From assembly GCF_002291145.1 (NCBI RefSeq), contig NZ_NTGE01000197.1, positions 186,001 to 250,000 of the forward strand: a stretch of DNA of 64,000 nucleotides, in the 5' to 3' direction. Positions 1-7,197 of the stretch are shown here, in pieces (position 1 is the stretch's first letter; every line of letters starts with the position of its first letter). The position numbers and the translations under genes are program-made. Source of the DNA: Streptomyces sp. SA15. Lineage in GTDB: Bacteria > Actinomycetota > Actinomycetes > Streptomycetales > Streptomycetaceae. Under the pieces are notes generated by a model that did not search any database, was not told where the DNA came from, and worked only from the letters and a program-made list of their open reading frames with translations.

Positions 1-1005
1 CATTGCCGCGGAACCGAAGGCGTCACCCGTGACGGCCGCAGGCGGGCTCGCCGGCATGGGAGGAAAGGGCGGGAACGGCCCGCCCGATGCGGCCCGCGGC
101 TCGGCGACCGCATCGGAGAAGAAGGATTCACCCGCGATGGCCGGCGCGGGCGTCTCCGCCTCCTCGGGCACGGCGTGCACGCGCGCGCGTGCCTCCTGAT
201 AGGCCCGCGCACCCCAGCCGAGCACGGCTTCCGCCAGCGCCACGCCGAGACCCTGGTTGAACTGCCGCAACTGGTCGGCGGTGTACCGGCAGTGCCGACA
301 TCCGTCGAGGTGGCCACGGAGATCGGCGTCGATGTCGACGCCGCCGCGCCGGTAGGTGACGTCCAGCAGCCGGAGGTAGTGCCGGCACTCCTGCTCGGGG
401 GCGAGTTCGCGGTGGAGCTGGAGGCACTCCTCGCGCAACCGCTCGTGGGCGCGCCGCACTTCGACGCCGGCGTCCTCCTCGTCGAAGCCCAGCAGGGCGG
501 CGGGTATGCCGAGCGGTTCGGCCTCGACCTCGGTGTGCCACAGCAGGCAGCGGGCCGACTGGGGCAGCCGCTGGAACGCCCCGGACAGCAGCCGACGGTT
601 CGGCGGCGGCAGCAGGCGGGCGGCGACGCGGTCTGAGTCGCCCTCGGTTCTCAGTTCCGGGTGCAGCTGTTCGCGTCTGCCGTCGGTGTCCCACTCCGCC
701 GCGATACGGCGCACGGTGACGAGCAGGTGGGGGCGCCAGGCGGACGTCGGTCCGGTCTGCCGCAGGGATTCCCCGAAGAGCCTCGTGAATGCCGCGGTGG
801 TGAGCATTCCCGCGGCGCGTGGGCCGTCGGTGCACAGCCGTGCGTAGGCGAAGGCCGCTTCCCAGTGCCGGTCGAGGAGTTCGCCGACGGGCTGGACCGC
901 GGGTGTCGCCCCACTCCACTTCTTGAGTTCGGCGCTCAGTTGCTCGTCCGTGGCTTCGGACGGCCGAGCGGGAGTCGGGGAATTCGACAGGCCTGCGTCA
1001 TGCAC
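1..1005 (-). CDS. sigma-like protein with anti-sigma-type zinc finger (partial, runs off left edge)
   Basis: Reading leftward, the frame starts at GTG 1003-1005, nine bases after a GGGAGG ribosome site; in-frame ATGs further upstream lack one. Residues ~30-230 resemble the helical core of a sigma-70-family protein (HWEAAFAYARLCTD, LLVTVRRIAAEWDTD, LPQSARCLLWHTEVEA). At ~250 comes an HxxxCxxC signature (HLDGCRHC), as in zinc-binding anti-sigma domains. A Pro/Ala-rich linker then runs off the window without a stop. Similar Streptomyces proteins often continue with a membrane segment and a lectin-type domain, but that part is not visible here. The -10-binding and -35-binding residues of a working sigma factor are not obvious, so promoter recognition is doubtful. 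Function is unknown. Confidence 0.75.
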   Translation of the reverse strand, partial: MHDAGLSNSPTPARPSEATDEQLSAELKKWSGATPAVQPVGELLDRHWEAAFAYARLCTDGPRAAGMLTTAAFTRLFGESLRQTGPTSAWRPHLLVTVRRIAAEWDTDGRREQLHPELRTEGDSDRVAARLLPPPNRRLLSGAFQRLPQSARCLLWHTEVEAEPLGIPAALLGFDEEDAGVEVRRAHERLREECLQLHRELAPEQECRHYLRLLDVTYRRGGVDIDADLRGHLDGCRHCRYTADQLRQFNQGLGVALAEAVLGWGARAYQEARARVHAVPEEAETPAPAIAGESFFSDAVAEPRAASGGPFPPFPPMPASPPAAVTGDAFGSAAM

Positions 1006-1276
1006 GGCGGCATTCCTCCCGAGGGCTTGCTTCATAAAGTCCATACCAATGGGTATGCGAACCCGTCGACGACGAGGCGGGCACACCCGCACAGAGTTCG
1101 GCATCTCGAACGCCCGCCAGGGGCAGCTCTTTTGAAGCGTGGGGGACGTACGGGAGCGGCCTCGTGCGCACAGGGGAATTGTTTTGTCCGTGCGCCGACA
1201 GGGCACACCTTTGCACAGGCCAGCGAGCCGGAACAAGGGATCTCGCGGTTTTGTGCATTGCGTGCACGGCTGAGGG

Positions 1277-1293
1277 ATTGACGAAACGTCAAT
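1277..1293. promoter_or_regulatory. 17-bp perfect palindrome in the 1006-1409 gap
   Basis: ATTGACGAAACGTCAAT has 7-bp arms around a 3-bp centre. It is the only strong symmetric site in the 404-bp gap between the AraC-type gene and the sigma-like gene, both read leftward. It lies about 270 bases upstream of the sigma-like start and could be an operator for that gene. The rest of the gap shows no convincing ORF. Confidence 0.4.
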
Positions 1294-1409
1294 AGGGATG
1301 CTTTAGAGATTGCCGCGGAATCGGCATCCGAATCGATAACGAGATTCACTTGGCTCCGCCCCAACCATTGAACGGCCACTCCACCGCGCATTCGGCCGGT
1401 CTGAACACG

Positions 1410-2330
1410 TCACGTTCCAACCATTGGGCGGCCGGCCCGGTAGGCACCCGGCGGCATCCCGTAGCGCTCACGGAAGACCCGGTTGAAGTGGAAGGGGCTG
1501 GCGAAGCCGGAGGCCGCGGCCACGCGTTCCACGGACAGGTCGGTGTTCTCCAGCAGCCGGGCGGCGTGATGCAGACGTGCCTCGCGCAGCGCCCGCATCG
1601 GGGACCGGCCGAGCTGCTCGGTGAACAGATGCGCGAACCGGGAGGGGGACAGCGACACGGCGGTGGCGAGCGAGCGGACGGTGTGCGGGGCGCCCGGGTC
1701 GGCCGCGATCAGCTCCTGGGCCCTGCGCACCCGGGGGTCGACGCCGGGCGGGGGCGACGGCGTGCGCGCGGCGCCGACGGTGAGCAGGACGACCTCCTCC
1801 AGCGCGCACAGGGCGAGTTCCCTGGCCGCGCTGCCGTGCGCCACGGCGACCCGCTCCCGGTCGTCCCCGGGTTCGGTGACGGGCGGTGTGCCGGTCCCGG
1901 TCCATCGGGCGTCGGTGAGCATGCGGCGGAACGCGGCCTCGATCCGGCCGTCGGCGTCCCGGTTCGCCGGGGTGACGACGTACATGCCGTCGCCGGCGTC
2001 GTACGGCCGCAGCCAGGCGGGCCAGGACGGTCGGGCCTGGCAGTGCACCCACCAGAACCGCCAGTGCGCCGCGCCCGGTTCGGTCCCGTAGTCGTGCCGG
2101 ACGCCGGGGGCGAGCGCCACCAGGTCCCCGGCACCGGCCCGCGTCTCGCTCGCACCCTGGCGCAGCCGGCCCCGCCCGCCGGTCGTCCAGGTGAACAGCC
2201 AGCTGTCGGCTCCGTGCGGCCGGTGCACGCCGTAGCCGGGCAGCTGGTCGAAGCGGCCGATCGCCACCAGGCCCGGCGGCGGGGCGGGATCACCGTGTGC
2301 GGCAGCGTCGGGCAATCCGTCAGCGGTCAC
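1410..2330 (-). CDS. AraC-family transcriptional regulator
   Basis: About 306 residues. The N-terminal ~150 residues look like an AraC-type cupin ligand-sensing domain (GDLVALAPGVRHDYGTEPG). The last ~100 residues carry two helix-turn-helix units (VRSLATAVSLSPSRFAHLFTEQ, then VAAASGFASPFHFNRVFRERYG) with the family's C-terminal signature. GTG at 2330 is preferred because GGAGG lies six bases upstream; the ATG two codons earlier abuts the GGAGG. It is divergent from the phytanoyl-CoA dioxygenase-like gene with about 70 bases between starts, so it is the likely regulator of that gene. The ligand cannot be inferred. Confidence 0.9.
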   Translation of the reverse strand: MTADGLPDAAAHGDPAPPPGLVAIGRFDQLPGYGVHRPHGADSWLFTWTTGGRGRLRQGASETRAGAGDLVALAPGVRHDYGTEPGAAHWRFWWVHCQARPSWPAWLRPYDAGDGMYVVTPANRDADGRIEAAFRRMLTDARWTGTGTPPVTEPGDDRERVAVAHGSAARELALCALEEVVLLTVGAARTPSPPPGVDPRVRRAQELIAADPGAPHTVRSLATAVSLSPSRFAHLFTEQLGRSPMRALREARLHHAARLLENTDLSVERVAAASGFASPFHFNRVFRERYGMPPGAYRAGRPMVGT

Positions 2331-2399
2331 GGGCATCCTCCTTCGACGTGCGTCCGCCTAGCGTGACGTACAGAGACCACCTCACCGAGGAGCGGACGC

Positions 2400-3218
2400 A
2401 TGACAGCCACGGATATCGGCGCCGCCGGCGCCCCCATCCTGCCCGAGGCCGGGCTGCGGCAGTTCCGTGACGACGGCTTCACGGTCGTGCGGGGGCTGTT
2501 CGAGTACGACGAGATCGACCGGCTGTGTGCCGAGTTCGCGGCGCTGCACGCGGCCGGGCCGGTGCCCGGGCACTTCGAGCCGCGCGCGTCCGCGGACCCG
2601 CTGCACCGGTACCCGAGGGTGATGCACCCGCACGAGATCAACGACCTCGCGCGGCGCGTCCTGCTGGACCCGCGGCTGCGCGACGTGCTGCGGGGGCTGC
2701 TCGGCGAGGAGGTGCTTGCCGCGCAGAGCATGTTCTACTTCAAGCCGCCGGGGGCCCGGGGCCAGGCGCTGCACCAGGACAACTTCTATCTGCGCGTCGA
2801 GCCCGGCACGTGTGTGGCGGCGTGGGTGGCCTGCGACGTGATCGACCGGGACAACGGCGGTCTTGAGGTCGTGCCCGGCACGCACCGGATGGAGCTGTTC
2901 TGCCCGGAGGAGGCGGACGCCGAGCTGTCCTTCGCGCGGGAGTACGTGCCTCCGCCGCCGGGGCTCACGCCGGTGCCGGTCGACATGGAGCCCGGGGACG
3001 TGCTGTTCTTCAACGGCAGCCTGGTGCACGGCTCGCAGCCCAACCACACCGCCGACCGGTTCCGCCGCTCCTTCATCGGCCACTACGTCGGCCGTTCCAC
3101 CGAGCGCATCGGGCAGTACTACCGCACGTTGTCGATGAGCGGCGAGCGGGTGGCGCTGCCGGAGAGCGAGGGCGCGGGCCCGTGCGGCACGGAGTTCGCG
3201 CCGACCGGGCCGCACTGA
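2400..3218 (+). CDS. phytanoyl-CoA dioxygenase (PhyH) family protein
   Basis: A 272-residue Fe(II)/2-oxoglutarate-dependent dioxygenase. The iron-binding triad is visible: HQD in LHQDNFYLRVE (~residues 122-124) and the distal His in FFNGSLVHGSQPN, followed by an Arg-rich stretch (RFRRSFIGHYVG) that would bind 2-oxoglutarate. The pattern DVIDRDNGGLEVVPGTH is typical of PhyH enzymes. Start ATG 2400 follows GAGGAG. It is divergently paired with an AraC regulator, which suggests inducible hydroxylation of a small molecule. The substrate is unknown; family members act on acyl-CoAs, ectoine and natural products. No ectoine or biosynthetic genes are adjacent. Confidence 0.88.
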   Translation: MTATDIGAAGAPILPEAGLRQFRDDGFTVVRGLFEYDEIDRLCAEFAALHAAGPVPGHFEPRASADPLHRYPRVMHPHEINDLARRVLLDPRLRDVLRGLLGEEVLAAQSMFYFKPPGARGQALHQDNFYLRVEPGTCVAAWVACDVIDRDNGGLEVVPGTHRMELFCPEEADAELSFAREYVPPPPGLTPVPVDMEPGDVLFFNGSLVHGSQPNHTADRFRRSFIGHYVGRSTERIGQYYRTLSMSGERVALPESEGAGPCGTEFAPTGPH

Positions 3219-3242
3219 CCCTCGCTCCCCCTCAGCTCCCCC

Positions 3243-4214
3243 TCAGGAGTGGCCGACGATGGGCCGCGCGGTGTAGGGCTGCTCCAGCTCCTCGATCTCC
3301 TTGTCGCTGAGGTCCAGTTCGACGGCGGCCACCGCGTCCTCGATGTGGTGGGGCTTGGCCGCGCCGACGATCGGCGCGGCCACCGTGTCCCGGTGCAGCA
3401 GCCAGGCGAGGGCCACCTGGGCGCGCGGGACGCCCCGGTCGTTCGCGATGCGGGTGACGGCCTCGACGATGGTGCGGTCGCCCTCCTGGTACAGGCGGCT
3501 GCCGAAGTTGTCGCCCGCGCTGCGCTCGGTGACGGTGCCCCAGTCCCGGGTCAGGCGGCCGCGGGCGAGCGGACTCCACGGCAGTACGCCCACCCCCTGG
3601 TCCGCGCACAGCGGCAGCATCTCCCGCTCCTCCTCGCGGTAGAGGAGGTTGTAGTGGTTCTGCATGGCGACGAACTTGGTCCAGCCGTGCCGCTCGGCCG
3701 TGTACTGCATCTTGGAGAACTGCCAGGCGTACATCGAACTGGCCCCGAGGTAGCGCACCTTGCCCGCCTTCACCAGGTCGTGCAGCGCCTCCATCGTCTC
3801 CTCGACGGGCGTGTGCGGGTCGAAGCGGTGGATCTGGTACAGGTCGACGTAGTCGGTGCCGAGGCGGGCCAGGCTGTGGTCGATCTCGGCCATGATCGCC
3901 TTGCGGGACAGCCCGGCACCGTTGGGCCCGGGCCGCATCCGGCCGTTGACCTTGGTCGCGAGCACGATCTCGTCCCGGCTCGCGAAGTCGGCGAGCGCCT
4001 TGCCGACGATCTCCTCGCTGGTGCCGTCGGAGTAGACGTTGGCGGTGTCGAAGAAGTTGATCCCGGACTCCAGCGCCTGCCGGATCAGCGGACGTGACGC
4101 CTCCTCGTCGAGGGTCCACTCGTGCACACCGCGGTCGGGCAGGCCGTAGGTCATGCAGCCCAGACAGATCCGCGAGACGTCCAGGCCCGTCGAACCGAGC
4201 TTCACGTACTGCAT
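3243..4214 (-). CDS. aldo/keto reductase
   Basis: About 323 residues from the start at 4214, ten bases after GGAG. It begins MQYVKLGSTGLDVSRICLGC, typical of the YajO/PhdYeFM-like branch of NADPH-dependent aldo-keto reductases. Catalytic residues follow the AKR order: Asp in FFDTANVYSDG, Tyr55-type Y in the same motif, Lys in LATKVNG, His in DLYQIHRFD. The C-terminal part carries the NADP-binding segment (APIVGAAKPHHIEDAV). It reduces aldehydes or ketones in the cytosol; the substrate is not predictable. It ends 24 bases from the convergent PhyH gene. Confidence 0.92.
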   Translation of the reverse strand: MQYVKLGSTGLDVSRICLGCMTYGLPDRGVHEWTLDEEASRPLIRQALESGINFFDTANVYSDGTSEEIVGKALADFASRDEIVLATKVNGRMRPGPNGAGLSRKAIMAEIDHSLARLGTDYVDLYQIHRFDPHTPVEETMEALHDLVKAGKVRYLGASSMYAWQFSKMQYTAERHGWTKFVAMQNHYNLLYREEEREMLPLCADQGVGVLPWSPLARGRLTRDWGTVTERSAGDNFGSRLYQEGDRTIVEAVTRIANDRGVPRAQVALAWLLHRDTVAAPIVGAAKPHHIEDAVAAVELDLSDKEIEELEQPYTARPIVGHS

Positions 4215-4316
4215 CGTTGCCGCTCCTGCCTTCGGGGGGTGGGTACGAGGGGGAGCGTACGACGCCGTACGCATTCCCTGTCATACGCGACTTCGCCAGG
4301 CCCGGTACGACCTGAC

Positions 4317-4844
4317 TCACCCCAGCAGGTCCAGCGCCCGCTCCCACCCGAACTCCGGCCGCCTGCCGTCCTCCCCCACCTCGCCGGAGTACGGCTCGCC
4401 GAAGCGGACGCCCATCCCGCGCAGGCGTACGAGACTGTCCTGGTAGGCGGGATGGGCGGCCAGCGTGTCGGCGACGCACGGCAGGACGGCGACGGGGACG
4501 CCCAGTCCGTACGCCTCGCACAGGGTGGCCACGGCGAGGGTGTCGGCCAGGCCGGCCGCCCATTTGTTGAGGGTGTTGAAGGTGGCGGGCGCGACGACCA
4601 CGGCGTCGGGCGGCGGAAAGGGGCGCGGATCGCCGGGGCTGCGCCAGGCCGAGCGGATCCGCCGTCCGGTCTGGGCCGCGACGGCGTCCGTGTCGAAGAA
4701 GCCGTTCATCGCGACGGGCGTGGCGATGACGCCGACCTCCCAGTCCCGCTCCTGGGCGGCGATGATCAGTTTGCTGACGTCCGCGGCGATCCCGGCGGCG
4801 CAGACGACGACGTAGAGGAAGGGTTTCCCGGCCTGTTCGCTCAC
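4317..4844 (-). CDS. flavoprotein (phosphopantothenoylcysteine decarboxylase-like HFCD family)
   Basis: A 175-residue single-domain flavoprotein. The N-terminus LYVVVCAAGIAADVSKLI and the motif DAVVVAPATFNTLNKWAAGLADTL match the FMN-binding fold of the HFCD family (CoaC, EpiD and related). The central APATFNT replaces the PXMNxxMW signature of true CoaC decarboxylases, so it is more likely an uncharacterised oxidoreductase or decarboxylase than the coenzyme A enzyme. Start GTG 4844 has only a weak ribosome site (AGGG). It stands alone upstream of the aldo-keto reductase, with 102 bases between them, and may share a transcript. Confidence 0.8.
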   Translation of the reverse strand: MSEQAGKPFLYVVVCAAGIAADVSKLIIAAQERDWEVGVIATPVAMNGFFDTDAVAAQTGRRIRSAWRSPGDPRPFPPPDAVVVAPATFNTLNKWAAGLADTLAVATLCEAYGLGVPVAVLPCVADTLAAHPAYQDSLVRLRGMGVRFGEPYSGEVGEDGRRPEFGWERALDLLG

Positions 4845-4962
4845 CCGGGAACCCTACTCAACCGGCCCGTGCGATCTGCCTGTTCGTGGGCTATTCGACG
4901 GGCAAGGACCGCCCCCGCTCGGCTTCCGGCCGCGGCCCGAAGATGCGCCGCTGCCCCTCCTC

Positions 4963-6036
4963 GATGGGCTGGGCTCGTTCGACGAGGCGGAGGACGCCGT
5001 CCAGGGGGCCTGGCTGCGGCTGAGCCGTACGGGCGACGACGGCATCGACAACCTGGGTGGCTGGCTGACGACGGTGGTCTCCCGGATCTGCCTGGACATG
5101 CTGCGCTCGCGTGCGTCCCGCCCGGAGGCGCCCTACGGCCAGGATCTGCCGGTCTCATCTGCCGGTCTGGAGGCGGGCGGCACGAACCCGCCCGAGGAGG
5201 CGGCCGTGCTCGGCGACTCCGTGAGCCTCGCCCTGCTGGTGGTCCTCGACCGGCTGGGCCCCGCCGAGCGGGTCGCGTTCGTGCTGCACGACCTGTTCGG
5301 CCTGCCCTTCGACCGGATCGCCCAGGTCGTGGACCGCTCCCAGCCGGCCGCGAAGAAGCTGGCCAGCCGGGCCCGGCGCATGGCCTGTCCGGCGGATCAG
5401 GCAGGAGTAAAGCAGCGGCGCCTCGTCTACGCAGGTGAGCGGGGTCTGGTGCGGCCAGCTGCAAGGCGGAGGAGGGCGGCGACGCGATGGGGGTCCCCCC
5501 GCGCAAGGTTGTTCGAGCGTGGGGGAGTCGACAACCGACGACAACGCCGCAGATGGGCGTGCCAGACCCCGCGTCTCCGGCCTGATCCGCCGGACAGGCC
5601 CTGGGTACGGGGCACTCCCGCGGTCCCGGGTGCCGAGGTCGACCGGCATCGGCGGGTCGTCGAGGCGTTCCTGGCGGCCGCGCGGGACGGCGATCTCGGC
5701 GGGCTGCTGGACGTGCTCGCCCCCGACGTCGTGCGCCGGGCCGATCCAGCCATCCTGCCGCCCGGGGTGGCGCCCGAGCTGCGGGGTCCCCGGGCGGTCG
5801 CGGAGGGGACCGTGGCGCTGCGCGAGCGGTCCCGGTTCGCGGCGGTCGCCCTCGTCGACGGCGACGTCGGTCTCGTCGTCGCCCCGCACGGCCGGTTGCT
5901 GCTCGCCCTCACGGTCACCGTCGAGGACGAGCGGATCACCGCGTACGACGTCATCGCCGACCCGGCCCGGCTCGGCCGGCTCGACCTGGGCGTCCTCGAC
6001 CTGCCGGAGATCAGCCCACCGCCTCGGACACCGTGA
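4963..6036 (+). pseudogene. decayed ECF41 (SigJ-like) sigma factor interrupted by an inverted-repeat element
   Basis: One frame carries recognisable ECF41 sequence. Region 2 runs from LGSFDEAEDAVQGAWLRLSR (~4969) through NLGGWLTTVVSRICLDML. Region 4 is at ~5210-5375 (LDRLGPAERVAFVLHDLFGLPFDRIAQVV), and a C-terminal SnoaL-like domain spans ~5600-6036. The expected N-terminus (AERFEEHRPHLRAVAYRM, as in the intact paralogue at 53716-54609) is absent; unrelated sequence precedes ~4960 and there is no start codon with a ribosome site. A 219-bp element (5382-5600) splits region 4 from SnoaL but is exactly 73 codons and stop-free, so the frame stays open. Loss of region 2.1 makes activity unlikely. 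A short internal product from GTG 5074 is possible but unproven. Confidence 0.8.
5382..5600. mobile_element. 219-bp MITE-like element with 21-bp perfect terminal inverted repeats
   Basis: The left end 5382-5402 (starts GGCCTGTCCGGCGG) and right end 5580-5600 (ends CCGCCGGACAGGCC) are exact reverse complements over 21 bp. An inner pair GCGGGGTCTGG (5439-5449) and CCAGACCCCGC (5562-5572) also matches, and the centre holds a hairpin with GGGGGTCCCCCC. There is no transposase. Joining the flanks (...CGGCGCA + GGGTACGG...) restores a normal sigma-factor reading (ARRRVRG), which supports a recent insertion. No clear target-site duplication is seen. From memory, similar sequence is dispersed in many Streptomyces genomes; this needs a search. 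Confidence 0.8.
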
Positions 6037-6211
6037 TGGCGCCGACCGGGCAGGCCCTGGCGGCCTCCCGCACCATCGGGTCGCCGCCGCCGTCCTCCCG
6101 GCCGGGCAGGATGGTGCTGTAGCCGTCGTCGTCCTGGGTGAAGACGCCCGGGGCGGCCAGGGCACACTGGCCCGCGCCGACGCAGGTGTCCGTGTCGATG
6201 TCGATGTGCAT
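6011..6211 (-). CDS. ferredoxin, probably 3Fe-4S type
   Basis: 66 residues: MHIDIDTDTCVGAGQCALAA, then ARACPVGAITV near the C-terminus. Cys positions C10, C16 and the late C (ACPVGAI) match the CxxxxxC...CP layout of small Streptomyces ferredoxins that donate electrons to cytochrome P450s; the middle CxxC Cys is replaced by Ala, which favours a 3Fe-4S cluster. Start ATG 6211 is ten bases after GGAGG. Its normal partner, the P450 immediately upstream, is only a C-terminal remnant, so this ferredoxin is orphaned. Its 3' end overlaps the decayed sigma gene by 26 bases in convergent orientation. Confidence 0.88.
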   Translation of the reverse strand: MHIDIDTDTCVGAGQCALAAPGVFTQDDDGYSTILPGREDGGGDPMVREAARACPVGAITVSEAVG

Positions 6212-6224
6212 GAACGGAAGCCTC

Positions 6225-6570
6225 CTACCAGGTCACGGGGAGTTCCAGCATCCCCTGGACCGTGTCGCCCGGTTTCCACGCGATCGCGTGCGCCGAAGCG
6301 GCGAGACGGTGCGCGGGCAGCCGGTCGAAGAGCGCGCACAGGGCGAGCTCCAGCTCGGCGCGGGCGAGGTTCTGGCCGAGGCACTGGGGGATGCCGAAGC
6401 CGCAGGGGGACGTGGTGGCGGGCCGGGCGGTGCCAGTCCAGGGTGTCCGGGTCGGCGTAGACGTCCTCGTCGCGGTTGATGACCGAGGTCGCGAAGATCA
6501 CGCCGTCGCCCGCCCGGATCGTCGTCCCGGCCAGCTCGATGTGCAGGTTCGCCCTGCATCTGAAGTAAGG
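6225..6570 (-). pseudogene. cytochrome P450 C-terminal remnant
   Basis: Only the last ~110 codons of a P450 remain. The upstream part reads LHIELAGTTIRAGDGVIFAT, then NRDEDVYADPDTLDWHR. After a one-base frameshift near 6430-6440 the heme-binding segment continues as CGFGIPQCLGQNLARAELEL and ends WKPGDTVQGMLELPVTW-stop. The helices carrying the I-helix and ExxR motifs are missing, and sequence upstream of ~6570 is unrelated. The layout (P450 then ferredoxin, 13 bases apart) was a typical CYP105/CYP107-like electron-transfer pair before decay. It cannot fold as a P450. Confidence 0.85.
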
Positions 6571-6638
6571 GCGGGGCGGCACCCTTTGGGGCCGTGGGGG
6601 AACAAGGTATGGATGAATACAACACGCACCGGTGTTCA

Positions 6639-6662
6639 ACTACGGTGCGAGTCAGCCGTAGT
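6639..6662. promoter_or_regulatory. inverted repeat ACTACGG-N10-CCGTAGT
   Basis: Seven-base perfect arms, one helical turn plus apart, end 22 bases before the start of the deazaflavin oxidoreductase. The position fits an operator or a 5' leader hairpin. No adjacent regulator is an obvious partner. Confidence 0.35.
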
Positions 6663-6684
6663 CGACGACGATGGGACGGATGCC

Positions 6685-7134
6685 ATGCCTCTTGAGGGCG
6701 AGTACGAACCCAGCCCGACGCAGTGGGTGCGCGAGCAGGTGGAGCTGTACGAGAGCTCCGGCGGTACCAAGGGGACGACCCTGATGGACACGGGGATGCC
6801 CGTCATCCTGTTGACGACCCGGGGTGCGAAGAGCGGCAAGATACGCAAGACGCCGCTGATGCGTGTGGAGCACGAGGGGCGGTACGCGGCCGTCGCCTCC
6901 CTGGGCGGGGCGCCCAAGCACCCGGTCTGGTACCACAACGTCAAGAGCGATCCCCATGTGGAGCTGCAGGACGGGCCGGTGAAGCAGGACATGACGGCCC
7001 GTGAGGTCACCGGCGCGGAGAAGGCCGAGTGGTGGGAGCGTGCCGTCGCGGCGTATCCGCCGTATGCCGACTACCAGAAGAAGACGGAACGGGAGATTCC
7101 GGTCTTCGTGCTGGAGCCCGTGGACGGGAGCTGA
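6685..7134 (+). CDS. deazaflavin (F420)-dependent nitroreductase family protein
   Basis: 149 residues beginning MPLEGEYEPSPTQWVREQVE. The motif LLTTRGAKSGKIRKTPLMRVEHEG and the run ASLGGAPKHPVWYHNVKSDPHV are characteristic of the Ddn/F420-binding split-barrel family found in mycobacteria and Streptomyces. The KSGKxRxTPLM stretch contacts the F420 phosphate tail in characterised members. It is a soluble monocistronic gene followed by a strong terminator hairpin. The ribosome site is weak (GGGACGGA) and an upstream in-frame start cannot be excluded, but homology begins at this Met. Physiological substrate is unknown; quinone protection is known for relatives. Confidence 0.9.
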   Translation: MPLEGEYEPSPTQWVREQVELYESSGGTKGTTLMDTGMPVILLTTRGAKSGKIRKTPLMRVEHEGRYAAVASLGGAPKHPVWYHNVKSDPHVELQDGPVKQDMTAREVTGAEKAEWWERAVAAYPPYADYQKKTEREIPVFVLEPVDGS

Positions 7135-7197
7135 GCCTTCGGCGAAAAATCTCTTGCCCGGGGAGGCATGGACCCGCGTCCGCCGGGCACCCGAGCG

